From Candidatus Jettenia sp. (GTDB taxonomy: Bacteria > Planctomycetota > Brocadiia > Brocadiales > Brocadiaceae), in contig CP091278.1 in assembly GCA_021650895.1 (NCBI GenBank), positions 2,571,659-2,635,658 of the forward strand: DNA of 64,000 bases, written 5' to 3'. Shown here piece after piece: positions 10,031-17,672 of the stretch. The notes under the pieces are model-generated. The model saw only the letters and a program-made list of their open reading frames with translations, was not told the origin of the DNA and did not search any database. A program made the position numbers and the translations under genes. Position 1 is the first letter of the stretch; each line of letters starts with the position of its first letter.

Positions 10031-10702
10031 GTGGATTTTACGACTCCTCTTCTTTTAACCTTAAAGCTTTCTATCATTACAACACTTTTATTATTTATCA
10101 TAGGCATCCCTTTCGCCTACTGGCTTGCTTTTTCAAGATTTCGCTGGAAGTTTTTCGTTGAGTCTGTGGTAGCCTTACCCCTTGTCCTTCCACCAACCGT
10201 CCTGGGTTTTTATCTTCTCATGGCCATTGGGGGGAACAGTTTTATTGGGCGCTGGTACGAGAATATTTTTAATAAGGCCCTTGCATTTTCCTTCCAAGGG
10301 CTTGTTGTGGGTTCATTCATCTATAGCCTGCCCTTTGCTATACGACCCTTTCAGTCAGCTTTTATAGGGGTAGATAAAAAATTACTCGAAGCCTCATGGA
10401 GTTTGGGTCGATCCAAATTACATACCTTCCTTTTCATTATTTTTCCCCTCTCCCGACAAGGTATCATTACCGGTTGTGTGCTCTCGTTTGCTCACACGGT
10501 AGGTGAATTTGGAGTTATCCTTATGATTGGAGGAAACATTCCGGGAATTACGAAAGTTGCATCGGTAGCTATCTATGATGAAGTACAGGCATTAAACTAT
10601 GGAACAGCCAATATCTATGCTGCAATTCTTTTATTGTTCTCATTTCTTATACTCACCATAGTCTATTTCATAAATAGACGGTTTGTTGCACATACATTCT
10701 AA
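10031..10702 (+). CDS. modB: Molybdate ABC transporter permease
   Basis: Inner-membrane permease of the molybdate importer, 223 residues with five to six hydrophobic segments. Family marks: PLVLPPTVLGFYLL near residue 52, and the ABC-permease EAA loop DKKLLEASWSLGRSKLHTFLFIIFPLSRQGI near 115-145 with the conserved Gly (LGRS), then HTVGEFGVILMIGGNIPG near 160, characteristic of ModB. GTG start at 10031. modC begins 130 bp downstream. Confidence 0.94.
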   Translation: MDFTTPLLLTLKLSIITTLLLFIIGIPFAYWLAFSRFRWKFFVESVVALPLVLPPTVLGFYLLMAIGGNSFIGRWYENIFNKALAFSFQGLVVGSFIYSLPFAIRPFQSAFIGVDKKLLEASWSLGRSKLHTFLFIIFPLSRQGIITGCVLSFAHTVGEFGVILMIGGNIPGITKVASVAIYDEVQALNYGTANIYAAILLLFSFLILTIVYFINRRFVAHTF

Positions 10703-10832
10703 ATAATGTCGGATAACAATTTTGTTCTCTATAGGGACGAAGCATTTGCCGATGAAATATGAGACTTGATGATGTATTATTTTGCCGTTGACGATAACAA
10801 CCTTTTATGCTGGTAGTAGGGAGGTCCTGTTT

Positions 10833-11711
10833 TTGCTAAGAATTTGCATTAAGAAAACATGGAAAGAATTCGGACTAGATGTAAGCTTTGAAATTCCTCA
10901 TAAAAAAATAACCGCCTTATTTGGTCCTTCTGGGTCGGGTAAGACAAGCACCCTACGTATTATTGCGGGTTTAGAAATGGCCGATGATGGCATAATTAAA
11001 TATGGAGAAGAGATATGGTTCCATAAAAAGGAAAGGATTAATCTTCTTCCTCAGCAGCGTTCTGTAGGGTTTTTATTCCAGGATTATGCCTTATTTCCTC
11101 ATATGACCGTGGAAAAAAACGTAGCGTATGGGATGAAAGGAAAAGAGAAATTAAAAGAAGTAAAAGAACTCATATCACTGGTAGGTCTATCCGGCTACGA
11201 ACGTTATTACCCCAGACAATTATCAGGGGGGCAAAAACAGAGGATTGCCCTGATCAGGGCCTTGGCAAGAAAACCAAAAATCCTTCTCCTGGATGAACCG
11301 CTTTCGGCCTTGGATTTAGAGACGAGATTGCGATTGCAGGAAGATTTAAAACGGATTATTCAACAATTTCATACAACGACACTGTTTGTAACTCACGATG
11401 TAACGGAGGTATATAAACTAGCCGACTATGTAATCGTGCTGGAATCAGGCATGGTGGTTAAACAGGGAACGCCGGAAGAGATATTTATGGGAAAGAGGCT
11501 AAGCACCCGTATCCAGATCGCAGGAAAGGTAGTTGGTATAGAATCCGACCCTATCATGGCTGCTGTTACTATTCTCCATGGAGACCAGTATTTTAAGGCC
11601 CTCGTAGATACGGAAGAAGTACACCACCTGAACTTAATGATAGGAGATAATGTTGTAATCGGAGCCAAATCTTCTGACGTGATCTTATTTAAAGTCTTAA
11701 CAAAATCTTAA
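10833..11711 (+). CDS. modC: Molybdate ABC transporter ATP-binding protein
   Basis: ATPase of the ModABC importer, 292 residues from the chosen start. Walker A GPSGSGKTS (near residue 30), Q-loop FLFQDYALFPHMTV, ABC signature LSGGQKQR, Walker B LLLDEPLSALD and the switch His (FVTHD) are all intact. The C-terminal ~75 residues form a single Mop/TOBE regulatory domain (STRIQIAGKVVGIESD to VVIGAKSSDVILFK), as in other ModC proteins. The TTG at 10833 is preferred because AGGGAGGT lies 7 bases upstream, and translation from there gives the usual ModC N-terminus (LRICIKKTWKEFGLDVSFE). The TTG at 10782 lacks such a site. Confidence 0.93.
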   Translation: MLRICIKKTWKEFGLDVSFEIPHKKITALFGPSGSGKTSTLRIIAGLEMADDGIIKYGEEIWFHKKERINLLPQQRSVGFLFQDYALFPHMTVEKNVAYGMKGKEKLKEVKELISLVGLSGYERYYPRQLSGGQKQRIALIRALARKPKILLLDEPLSALDLETRLRLQEDLKRIIQQFHTTTLFVTHDVTEVYKLADYVIVLESGMVVKQGTPEEIFMGKRLSTRIQIAGKVVGIESDPIMAAVTILHGDQYFKALVDTEEVHHLNLMIGDNVVIGAKSSDVILFKVLTKS

Positions 11712-11735
11712 TACAATCTTAACATATTCTTAACA
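11697..11735 (+). promoter_or_regulatory. Pho-box-like tandem repeats before pstB
   Basis: Four hexamers TTAACA, TTAATA, TTAACA, TTAACA begin at 11697, 11708, 11719 and 11730, an exact 11-bp period. PhoP/PhoB-type response regulators bind such direct repeats (TTAACA-N5 in Bacillus, 11-bp units in E. coli). A possible -10 element (TATACA, 11745-11750) follows 9 bases after the last repeat. The first repeat overlaps the end of modC. The array would place pstB-phoU under phosphate control. Confidence 0.7.
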
Positions 11736-11815
11736 ATTCTATGATATACATTACACAAATCATGTAAGGCAAAAGTTTATAAAAACCATCCATAGGGATT
11801 TATTTTCTCATAAGT

Positions 11816-12601
11816 ATGGAATACGATACAGATATAAAAGGACAGCAAAAAATAAAGATAAAGCTGGAAAACGTATCCTTTTATTATGGAGAATCGCAGG
11901 TGATAGATGCTATCTCAATGGATTTTTTTGAGCGCAAGGTCACCGCCATTATAGGACCTTCAGGGTGTGGAAAATCAACCTTAATTAAGTCGGTCAATCG
12001 TATTTCCGAAATTACTACTAAGGTAAAAATCGAAGGAAAGGTCTTGTTGGACTATAAAAATGTTTATGACAGGGATATTGATCTCGTAGATCTGAGGCGG
12101 CGTGTTGGCATGGTATTCCAGAGGCCTAATCCCTTTCCTAAATCTATTTATGATAATGTGGCCTTTGGTCCGCGCCTTCGTGGAATAGGCAAAAGGAAAC
12201 AGTTAGATGAGATCGTAGAATATAGTTTAACCAAGGCAGCCCTTTGGAATGAAGTTAAAGACCGGCTTAATCAGAGTGCAATTGGACTTTCCGGAGGGCA
12301 ACAGCAACGACTATGCATTGCACGGGCATTGGCAGTTGATCCAGAAGTCTTGTTAATGGATGAACCGTGTTCTGCTCTTGATCCAATAGCAACAGCAAGG
12401 ATTGAAGAACTTATTGAGGATTTGAAAAAGTTCTATACCATAGTAATCGTTACCCATAGCATGCAACAGGCAGCGCGCATATCTGATTATACGGGATTTT
12501 TATTGCAAGGACAATTAATAGAGTATAATATAACCACTGAAATATTTACCAACCCTGACAAGAGGGCCACTGAAGACTATATCACAGGAAGATTCGGATA
12601 A
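11816..12601 (+). CDS. pstB: Phosphate ABC transporter ATP-binding protein
   Basis: ATPase of the high-affinity phosphate importer PstSCAB, 261 residues, a normal length. Walker [10 protein letters not shown] near residue 53, the PstB-specific [22 protein letters not shown] block near 103, signature [16 protein letters not shown], Walker [14 protein letters not shown], switch His in IVTHSMQQA, and the terminal EDYITGRFG. The signature FPKSIYDNV distinguishes PstB from other ABC ATPases. phoU follows after 84 bp, but pstS, pstC and pstA are not in the window, so the transporter is split in this genome. A Pho-box-like array lies 80 bp upstream. Confidence 0.95.
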   Translation: MEYDTDIKGQQKIKIKLENVSFYYGESQVIDAISMDFFERKVTAIIGPSGCGKSTLIKSVNRISEITTKVKIEGKVLLDYKNVYDRDIDLVDLRRRVGMVFQRPNPFPKSIYDNVAFGPRLRGIGKRKQLDEIVEYSLTKAALWNEVKDRLNQSAIGLSGGQQQRLCIARALAVDPEVLLMDEPCSALDPIATARIEELIEDLKKFYTIVIVTHSMQQAARISDYTGFLLQGQLIEYNITTEIFTNPDKRATEDYITGRFG

Positions 12602-12685
12602 TGTATCATTCAATGTAAAAATTGCTATTTTTCTGTAACTCGGAGTTCTCTATGCTCTCTGTAGTGAATTTTTGCACATATTTAT

Positions 12686-13357
12686 ATGGAAAGACATTTC
12701 GATCAACAATTAGGGGCATTGAGAAAGAACCTCATTCAGATGGCATCCTGCGTGGAGACTGCTATTGCCAACGCCGTGAAATCCCTGATTGAAAGGAATA
12801 GCGAGCTGGCTAGCCTTGTTGTGCAGAACGATGAACAGATAGATATCTTAGAATTAGAGATTGATAAACAATGTGTGGATTTACTTGCATTGCGGCAGCC
12901 TCTGGCTATTGATCTCCGGTTTATTACCTCATCAATTAAGATTACCAATAATCTCGAACGTATGGGTGATCTTGCTGTCAATATTGCAGAACGCGTAATT
13001 CCTCTCAACCAGGAACCACAATTAAAACCGCTCATCGATATTCCAAGAATGGCTACTATTACCCAGACGATGGTTAAGGATAGTATCGATGCCTTTGTAA
13101 ACCGGGATACAGAACTAGCGCGATCAGTATACGAGCGGGATTCTACGGTAGATGCCCTGAATGATCAGATTTTCCGTGAATTATTAACCTATATGATACA
13201 AGATCCTGCAAATATAACACGTGCCGTTCATTTAATGCTGATTTCCCGTCATCTCGAAAGAATTGCCGATCACTCTACCAATATTGCCGAAGAGGTAGTG
13301 TATATTGTTAAGGCAAAAGTTGTCAAACATCGGGCGCACGCCTTTGAAGAACCATAA
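12686..13357 (+). CDS. phoU: Phosphate signalling regulator PhoU
   Basis: 223-residue all-helical protein made of two PhoU three-helix bundles. It modulates the PhoR/PhoB two-component system and Pst transport. Each bundle keeps the E/DxxxD metal-binding pattern: NNLERMGDLAVNIAERV near residue 91 and SRHLERIADHSTNIAEEVVYI near 191, both textbook PhoU signatures. The N-terminus MERHFDQQLGALRKNLIQMA is likewise typical. It follows pstB and presumably shares the Pho-regulated transcript. Confidence 0.95.
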   Translation: MERHFDQQLGALRKNLIQMASCVETAIANAVKSLIERNSELASLVVQNDEQIDILELEIDKQCVDLLALRQPLAIDLRFITSSIKITNNLERMGDLAVNIAERVIPLNQEPQLKPLIDIPRMATITQTMVKDSIDAFVNRDTELARSVYERDSTVDALNDQIFRELLTYMIQDPANITRAVHLMLISRHLERIADHSTNIAEEVVYIVKAKVVKHRAHAFEEP

Positions 13358-13521
13358 AATAGCTATAAAAGATAGGCTATGCAGGTTTTTTGTGCCCGTA
13401 AATCTTTTTGCAAAATAAGAAAAACATACACGCTTTTTCTGTTGGCAATAGAGACTTACTATGATAGACTAAACACCGATTTAGGCTCGTTTTAAAGAGA
13501 AAACTTTAGAATACAGTTACT

Positions 13522-14421
13522 ATGGAAACGAACGAAAAGAATTTAGTAGAAATATCTGTTGTCGGCGAAATCACAAGCCCGATTGTCGGCTCGCAACCTT
13601 ATAGCATAACGCCTGAAGGAAAACCTGTTATACTTCCAAGCGTAGGTGGAATTACCTACAATGTGAAGGTAGGTGATAGTGCCATTCAGTGGGAGGCAGA
13701 TCATGTAGAACCTTGTGTATCTGTTAAAAATAAGGACCGGGATGAGAACGGAGCGCTTAATTTACTATCCTGTATTGGAAACACTGCCAAAGTTATAACG
13801 GGTGATGCAAAAGGGAGCACAGGTATTGTAACAGGAAAACACGGTGGTATTGAGAACGTATTGGTTGATTTTGAAGATAAAATCCTGGAAAAGCTCACCA
13901 TTGGGGATAAAATACTTATTCGCGGCGTTGGATTAGGTTTATCTTTTATAGAATATCCACATATTAAACCGATCAATATATCTCCAAATCTTCTCAAGGT
14001 GTTACCCATCCGTCAGGATAAAACAAAAGGTATACTACATATTCCCGTAACACATGCTATTCCTGCTGCCATTATGGGTTCAGGTTTGGGATCTCAACAT
14101 TGTTACCGTGGAGATTATGATATACAACTCTTTGATAAAGAACATAGGGAAAAGTACCTTCTTCAAACACTGCGTTTCGGTGATATAGTAGCAATCATGG
14201 ATGCTGACCATACGTATGGAAGAATCTATAAAACTGGAGCAATAAGTATAGGGGTAATTGTACACAGTAATTGCGTAACTGCAGGGCATGGCCCGGGAGT
14301 AACAACATTACTTACATCCGCCGAAGGCAAAATTATCCCGTACATAGATGCTAAAGCAAACATATCTTTTTATTTAAATATAGGGCGATTTAGGAAAAGA
14401 TCAAACAGAAAAGACATGTAA
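13522..14421 (+). CDS. DUF4438-family protein
   Basis: 299-residue soluble protein with the strongly conserved pattern of DUF4438: a middle GNTAKVITGDAKGSTGIVTGKHGG segment (SH3/KOW-like strands near residue 93), MGSGLGSQHCYRGDYDIQLFD near 188, LRFGDIVAIMDADHTYGR near 215 and the C-terminal IGVIVHSNCVTAGHGPGVTTLLTS near 243. The clusters of His, Asp and Cys in the last third suggest metal or ligand binding, but no function is established that I know of. It stands alone, 164 bp after phoU and ahead of the rpsB promoter. Family call is firm; role unknown. Confidence 0.75.
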   Translation: METNEKNLVEISVVGEITSPIVGSQPYSITPEGKPVILPSVGGITYNVKVGDSAIQWEADHVEPCVSVKNKDRDENGALNLLSCIGNTAKVITGDAKGSTGIVTGKHGGIENVLVDFEDKILEKLTIGDKILIRGVGLGLSFIEYPHIKPINISPNLLKVLPIRQDKTKGILHIPVTHAIPAAIMGSGLGSQHCYRGDYDIQLFDKEHREKYLLQTLRFGDIVAIMDADHTYGRIYKTGAISIGVIVHSNCVTAGHGPGVTTLLTSAEGKIIPYIDAKANISFYLNIGRFRKRSNRKDM

Positions 14422-14455
14422 CTTTTTATATTAATCTACGATACATAAAATGTAC

Positions 14456-14483
14456 TTGACTTTTATTGCTAAAATAATATAAT
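14456..14483 (+). promoter_or_regulatory. Sigma70-type promoter of the rpsB operon
   Basis: TTGACT (14456-14461), 16-base spacer, TATAAT (14478-14483): near-consensus -35 and perfect -10. It lies 53 bp upstream of the rpsB start, leaving a 5' leader of about 45 bases that ends in a strong AGGAGAGGAG ribosome-binding site. Confidence 0.8.
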
Positions 14484-14536
14484 TTAAATCTTTTAAACCT
14501 TCGTATCTTAACCTAATTTTATAGGAGAGGAGATAT

Positions 14537-15241
14537 TTGTCTATTGTGAGTGTTCAGGAATTGATTGATGCAGGATTTCATTTTGGCCATCGGACGAGCA
14601 GGTGGAATCCAAAAATGAAGCCGTATATTTATGGCAAGCGAAATTTGATCCATATTATTAATTTACGTGAAACAGTAAGAGGGCTTGTTATAGCACAGAA
14701 GTTTTTAACAAATCTTGCCCAGACAAATAAAGATATATTATTTGTAGGCACCAAATGGCAGGCGCGTGACATCGTTATACGCGAAGCCCAGCGCTCCGGA
14801 ATGCACTATGTAAGCGAACGTTGGTTAGGTGGTACACTAACAAATTTCGATACCATTCGGAAACGGTTAGAACGGCTGGATGAATTAGAGAGTATGGAAC
14901 AAACGGGAGCTATTAATCAATTTAGCAAAAAGGCAATTTCTTCTCTTAATAGAGAACGTAAAAAAATACTATCGAACCTGGAAGGTATTCGCAAAATGAC
15001 CTCACTTCCCAGTGCTCTTATAATAGTTGATCCAAAACACGAGCATAATGCCGTGAGCGAAGCAAGAAAGTTGGGAATTCCAACAGTATGCCTTGCTGAT
15101 ACAGATTGCGATCCTGATATGATAGATGTTTGTGTACCGGGAAATGATGATGCTATACGATCTATTAATCTCTTTTTAACTAAGACAGCAGACGCTATCT
15201 TGGCTGGCAAAGAGATGGCGACCACGATAGCGAAAGTTTAA
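14537..15241 (+). CDS. rpsB: 30S ribosomal protein S2
   Basis: Small-subunit ribosomal protein, 234 residues. Family signature at the N-terminus: VQELIDAGFHFGHRTSRWNPKMKPYIYG; also DILFVGTKWQARDIV near residue 75, ERWLGGTLTNFDTI near 98 and the second S2 signature DPKHEHNAVSEARKLGIPTV near 165. The TTG at 14537 is placed 4 bases after GGAGAGGAG; a GTG three codons later (14546) is an alternative start. First gene of rpsB-tsf-pyrH-frr, an order conserved in most bacteria. Confidence 0.96.
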   Translation: MSIVSVQELIDAGFHFGHRTSRWNPKMKPYIYGKRNLIHIINLRETVRGLVIAQKFLTNLAQTNKDILFVGTKWQARDIVIREAQRSGMHYVSERWLGGTLTNFDTIRKRLERLDELESMEQTGAINQFSKKAISSLNRERKKILSNLEGIRKMTSLPSALIIVDPKHEHNAVSEARKLGIPTVCLADTDCDPDMIDVCVPGNDDAIRSINLFLTKTADAILAGKEMATTIAKV

Positions 15242-15448
15242 TAAGGATATTGAATATTCAGAATAAAACCCTGCCATTTTCTATAAAAGATAGAGTATAT
15301 TTACCTATAATAAATAGTTAGCAAGTCTGACTACTGCCTTCAAAGAGCATTTCATAGGGATTTCCAATCTTGAATGTTTCTCTCCAGAGAATGGTATTTT
15401 GGTATAGGGAAACAATAGCAGTTTTTATTATATTAACGGAGGATGTCC

Positions 15449-16036
15449 ATGGCGGATATATCGAGTATTACAAAATTAAGAGAGCTGACCGGTGCCGGCA
15501 TATTAGAATGCAAAGGCGCCCTGGATGAAGTAAAAGGAGATTTCGAAAAAGCTCTCGAGATTATCAAAAAGAAAGGGTTTGCTAAAGCTGCGAAAAAAGA
15601 GCAACGGGCAACTGCCGAAGGCAGAATTGGCTCATATATCCATACAAACGGGAAATTAGGTGTGCTTGTAGAACTGAATTGCGAAACGGATTTTGTGGCA
15701 AAGAATGATGTCTTCCAGCAATTCCTGAAAGATCTCTGCATGCAGGTGGCTGCAACCAGACCGATTGCCGTTAAAAGGGAAGATATTCCTGCCCATATTA
15801 TAGAAGAACAAAAAAAGATATTTATGGAAGAGGCGAAGGAAAAACCCGCGAATATCGCTGAGAAGATTACTCTCGGAAAGATAGAAAATTTCTATAAAGA
15901 GAAATGTCTTTTAGAACAGACATTTATAAAAGACACTACGAAAACTATTAAGGATTTATTGATTGCAAATATCGCAAAAATAGGTGAAAATATTAAAATA
16001 AATCGTTTTGCTCGGTTCGAAGTAGGTGAAGGTTAA
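15449..16036 (+). CDS. tsf: Translation elongation factor Ts
   Basis: Nucleotide exchange factor for EF-Tu, 195 residues. This is the short type that lacks part of the second core subdomain, as in Thermus and many non-enteric bacteria. Seen: ITKLRELTGAGILECKGALDE near residue 6, KGFAKAAKKEQRATAEG near 40 and the TDFVAKND signature near 80 that inserts at the EF-Tu nucleotide site. Two ATG codons lie close together (15443 and 15449); ACGGAGG ends directly before the first, so the second, 6 bases away, has proper spacing. The 207 bp between rpsB and tsf hold no gene. Confidence 0.95.
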   Translation: MADISSITKLRELTGAGILECKGALDEVKGDFEKALEIIKKKGFAKAAKKEQRATAEGRIGSYIHTNGKLGVLVELNCETDFVAKNDVFQQFLKDLCMQVAATRPIAVKREDIPAHIIEEQKKIFMEEAKEKPANIAEKITLGKIENFYKEKCLLEQTFIKDTTKTIKDLLIANIAKIGENIKINRFARFEVGEG

Positions 16037-16069
16037 CTCACGAAAAGACGTTCTTATACATCCATTTCA

Positions 16070-16789
16070 ATGCAAAGCAATATTAAATATAAACGGGCAT
16101 TATTAAAGGTAAGCGGTGAAGGTTTTGGTAATGAAAATGGGAAAGGTATTGAGACAGAACGGTTTATCACTTTAGCGAAAGAAATACAAAAAGTCTCTGA
16201 GATAGGAGCAGAACTAGCAGTTGTTGTTGGCGGTGGTAATATACTTCGGGGTGCAAGGTTAGGAAGTGTAGGAAAATCGAGAGTACAGGCAGATCAAGTA
16301 GGAATGATTGCTACCGTAGTTAATGCGCTATTTTTGCAGGATATTCTGGAGGGTTTTAATGTAAAGGTTCATGTCGTAAGCGCTATTGAGATTAAAGATA
16401 TTACAGAACCTTTTAAGATCCGAGCTTGTTTACAGTATTTAAAAGAAAAAGATATCATCATTTTTGCGGGTGGGACAGGAAACCCTTATTTTACAACAGA
16501 TACTGCAGCAGCTTTACGTGCAATTGAAATCAGCGCAGATGTGATGTTAAAGGCAACACAGGTTGATGGGGTATATACCGACGATCCCATAAAGAATGCG
16601 TCTGCGAAGCGATACGAGAAGTTAACGTATATGGATGTTTTAAGTAATCGGCTAGGCGTAATGGATTTAACAGCAATTTCCTTAAGTATGGAAAATAAAT
16701 TGCCAATTATCGTTTTTAACATGAATAAGCGGGAAAATATCAAAAAGGCAATTATAGGCGAATCGATTGGCACATATATTGGGGAATAA
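16070..16789 (+). CDS. pyrH: Uridylate kinase
   Basis: UMP kinase that phosphorylates UMP to UDP in pyrimidine synthesis; 239 residues, amino-acid-kinase fold. Seen: KYKRALLKVSGEGFG at the N-terminus (ATP phosphate loop), AVVVGGGNILRGA near residue 51 (UMP site), RVQADQVGMIATVVNALF near 78, FAGGTGNPYFTTDTAAALRA near 141 and LKATQVDGVYTDDP near 170. All are standard PyrH signatures. It starts 33 bp after tsf and ends 5 bp before frr, the usual operon layout. Confidence 0.96.
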   Translation: MQSNIKYKRALLKVSGEGFGNENGKGIETERFITLAKEIQKVSEIGAELAVVVGGGNILRGARLGSVGKSRVQADQVGMIATVVNALFLQDILEGFNVKVHVVSAIEIKDITEPFKIRACLQYLKEKDIIIFAGGTGNPYFTTDTAAALRAIEISADVMLKATQVDGVYTDDPIKNASAKRYEKLTYMDVLSNRLGVMDLTAISLSMENKLPIIVFNMNKRENIKKAIIGESIGTYIGE

Positions 16790-16794
16790 AAAAT

Positions 16795-17355
16795 ATGGGT
16801 AAAGAATCGATATGTAAAGAAGCAAGGGTTAAAATGGAAAAAGCCATTACACACCTGCAAGAGGAATTAAGAGGTTTAAGGACAGGCAGAGCCAATACGG
16901 GACTGGTAGAAAATATAAAAGTAGAATGTTATGGAGATATATCGCCATTAAAACAATTAGCGGCTATCTCAACACCCGATGCCCAATCGATAGTGATTAA
17001 ACCTTACGACCCTTCTGTTATTTCAAATATCGAAAAGGGTATATTAAAATCGGATCTCGGTCTAACTCCTGCAGTTGAGGGAAAGATGCTGCGTATCGTC
17101 ATTCCACCGCTTAACGAAGAACGGCGAAAGAAACTCTCTGCACATGCAAAGGATTTCGGTGAGACTGCGAAGGTGGTCTTGCGGAATATAAGACATGAGG
17201 CCATTAAGCATGCCGAGAAAGAAGAAAAAGAGGGAATTCTGACTGAGGATGATGCCAAACGCACTAAGGATGATATACAAAAGATCATCCATGAGTTCGA
17301 AGGAAAAGCAAACGATTTCGTTAAGAAAAAAACAGAAGAGATACTTAAAGTATAA
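16795..17355 (+). CDS. frr: Ribosome recycling factor
   Basis: Splits post-termination ribosomes with EF-G. 186 residues, the usual length. N-terminal helix with the conserved LRGLRTGRANTGLVENIKVECYG (near 24-47), the hinge/beta domain PLKQLAAISTPDAQSIVIKPYD, and the C-terminal helices IPPLNEERRKKLSAHAKDFGE and VVLRNIRHEAIKH. It is the last protein gene of the rpsB operon; tRNA-Lys and tRNA-Glu follow 70-160 bp downstream and could be read through up to the terminator at 17605. Confidence 0.96.
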   Translation: MGKESICKEARVKMEKAITHLQEELRGLRTGRANTGLVENIKVECYGDISPLKQLAAISTPDAQSIVIKPYDPSVISNIEKGILKSDLGLTPAVEGKMLRIVIPPLNEERRKKLSAHAKDFGETAKVVLRNIRHEAIKHAEKEEKEGILTEDDAKRTKDDIQKIIHEFEGKANDFVKKKTEEILKV

Positions 17356-17427
17356 AACCGCAGAGCAGTACTATTCATTAGGTAAAGATATTTTTATATG
17401 TACAAATAAAAATAGAGGATGTATAAT

Positions 17428-17500
17428 GGGGGCATAGCTCAGTTGGTAGAGCACCGCCCTTTTAAGGCGGGCGTCGATGGTTCGAGTCCATCTGCCCTCA
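17428..17500 (+). tRNA. tRNA-Lys (TTT)
   Basis: A complete 73-nt cloverleaf. The acceptor arm GGGGGCA pairs with TGCCCTC; the D-arm is TAGCTCAGTTGGTAGAGCA; the anticodon stem is CCGCC/GGCGG with loop CTTTTAA, giving anticodon TTT; the T-arm has the invariant GGTTCGAGTCC. The discriminator base is A, and CCA is not encoded. Confidence 0.97.
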
Positions 17501-17516
17501 TAATTAGCCAATGTAT

Positions 17517-17591
17517 GGCCCCATCGTCTAGCCTGGTCTAGGACAACAGATTTTCGATCTGTGAACTGGGGTTCAAATCCCCATGGGGTCA
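17517..17591 (+). tRNA. tRNA-Glu (TTC)
   Basis: 75-nt cloverleaf. The acceptor GGCCCCA pairs with TGGGGTC; the D-arm has CGTCTAGCCTGGTCTAGGA; the anticodon stem ACAGA/TCTGT encloses the loop TTTTCGA with anticodon TTC; the T-arm is GGGGTTCAAATCCCC. CCA is not encoded. It lies 16 bp after tRNA-Lys, so the two are one transcript. Confidence 0.97.
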
Positions 17592-17604
17592 TTTCTCTAA
17601 AAAC

Positions 17605-17641
17605 AAAAAAGCCGTGAGAAATTGAGTCTCACGGCTTTTTT
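17605..17641. terminator. Bidirectional intrinsic terminator (tRNAs / htpG)
   Basis: The stem GCCGTGAGA / TCTCACGGC encloses a 7-base loop. It is preceded by six A and followed by six T, so it has a U-tract on both strands. It closes the rightward tRNA transcript and the leftward htpG gene, which ends 32 bp away. Confidence 0.92.
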
Positions 17642-17672
17642 GTTTTTATTGGTTTTCAAAATGCACAATGTG

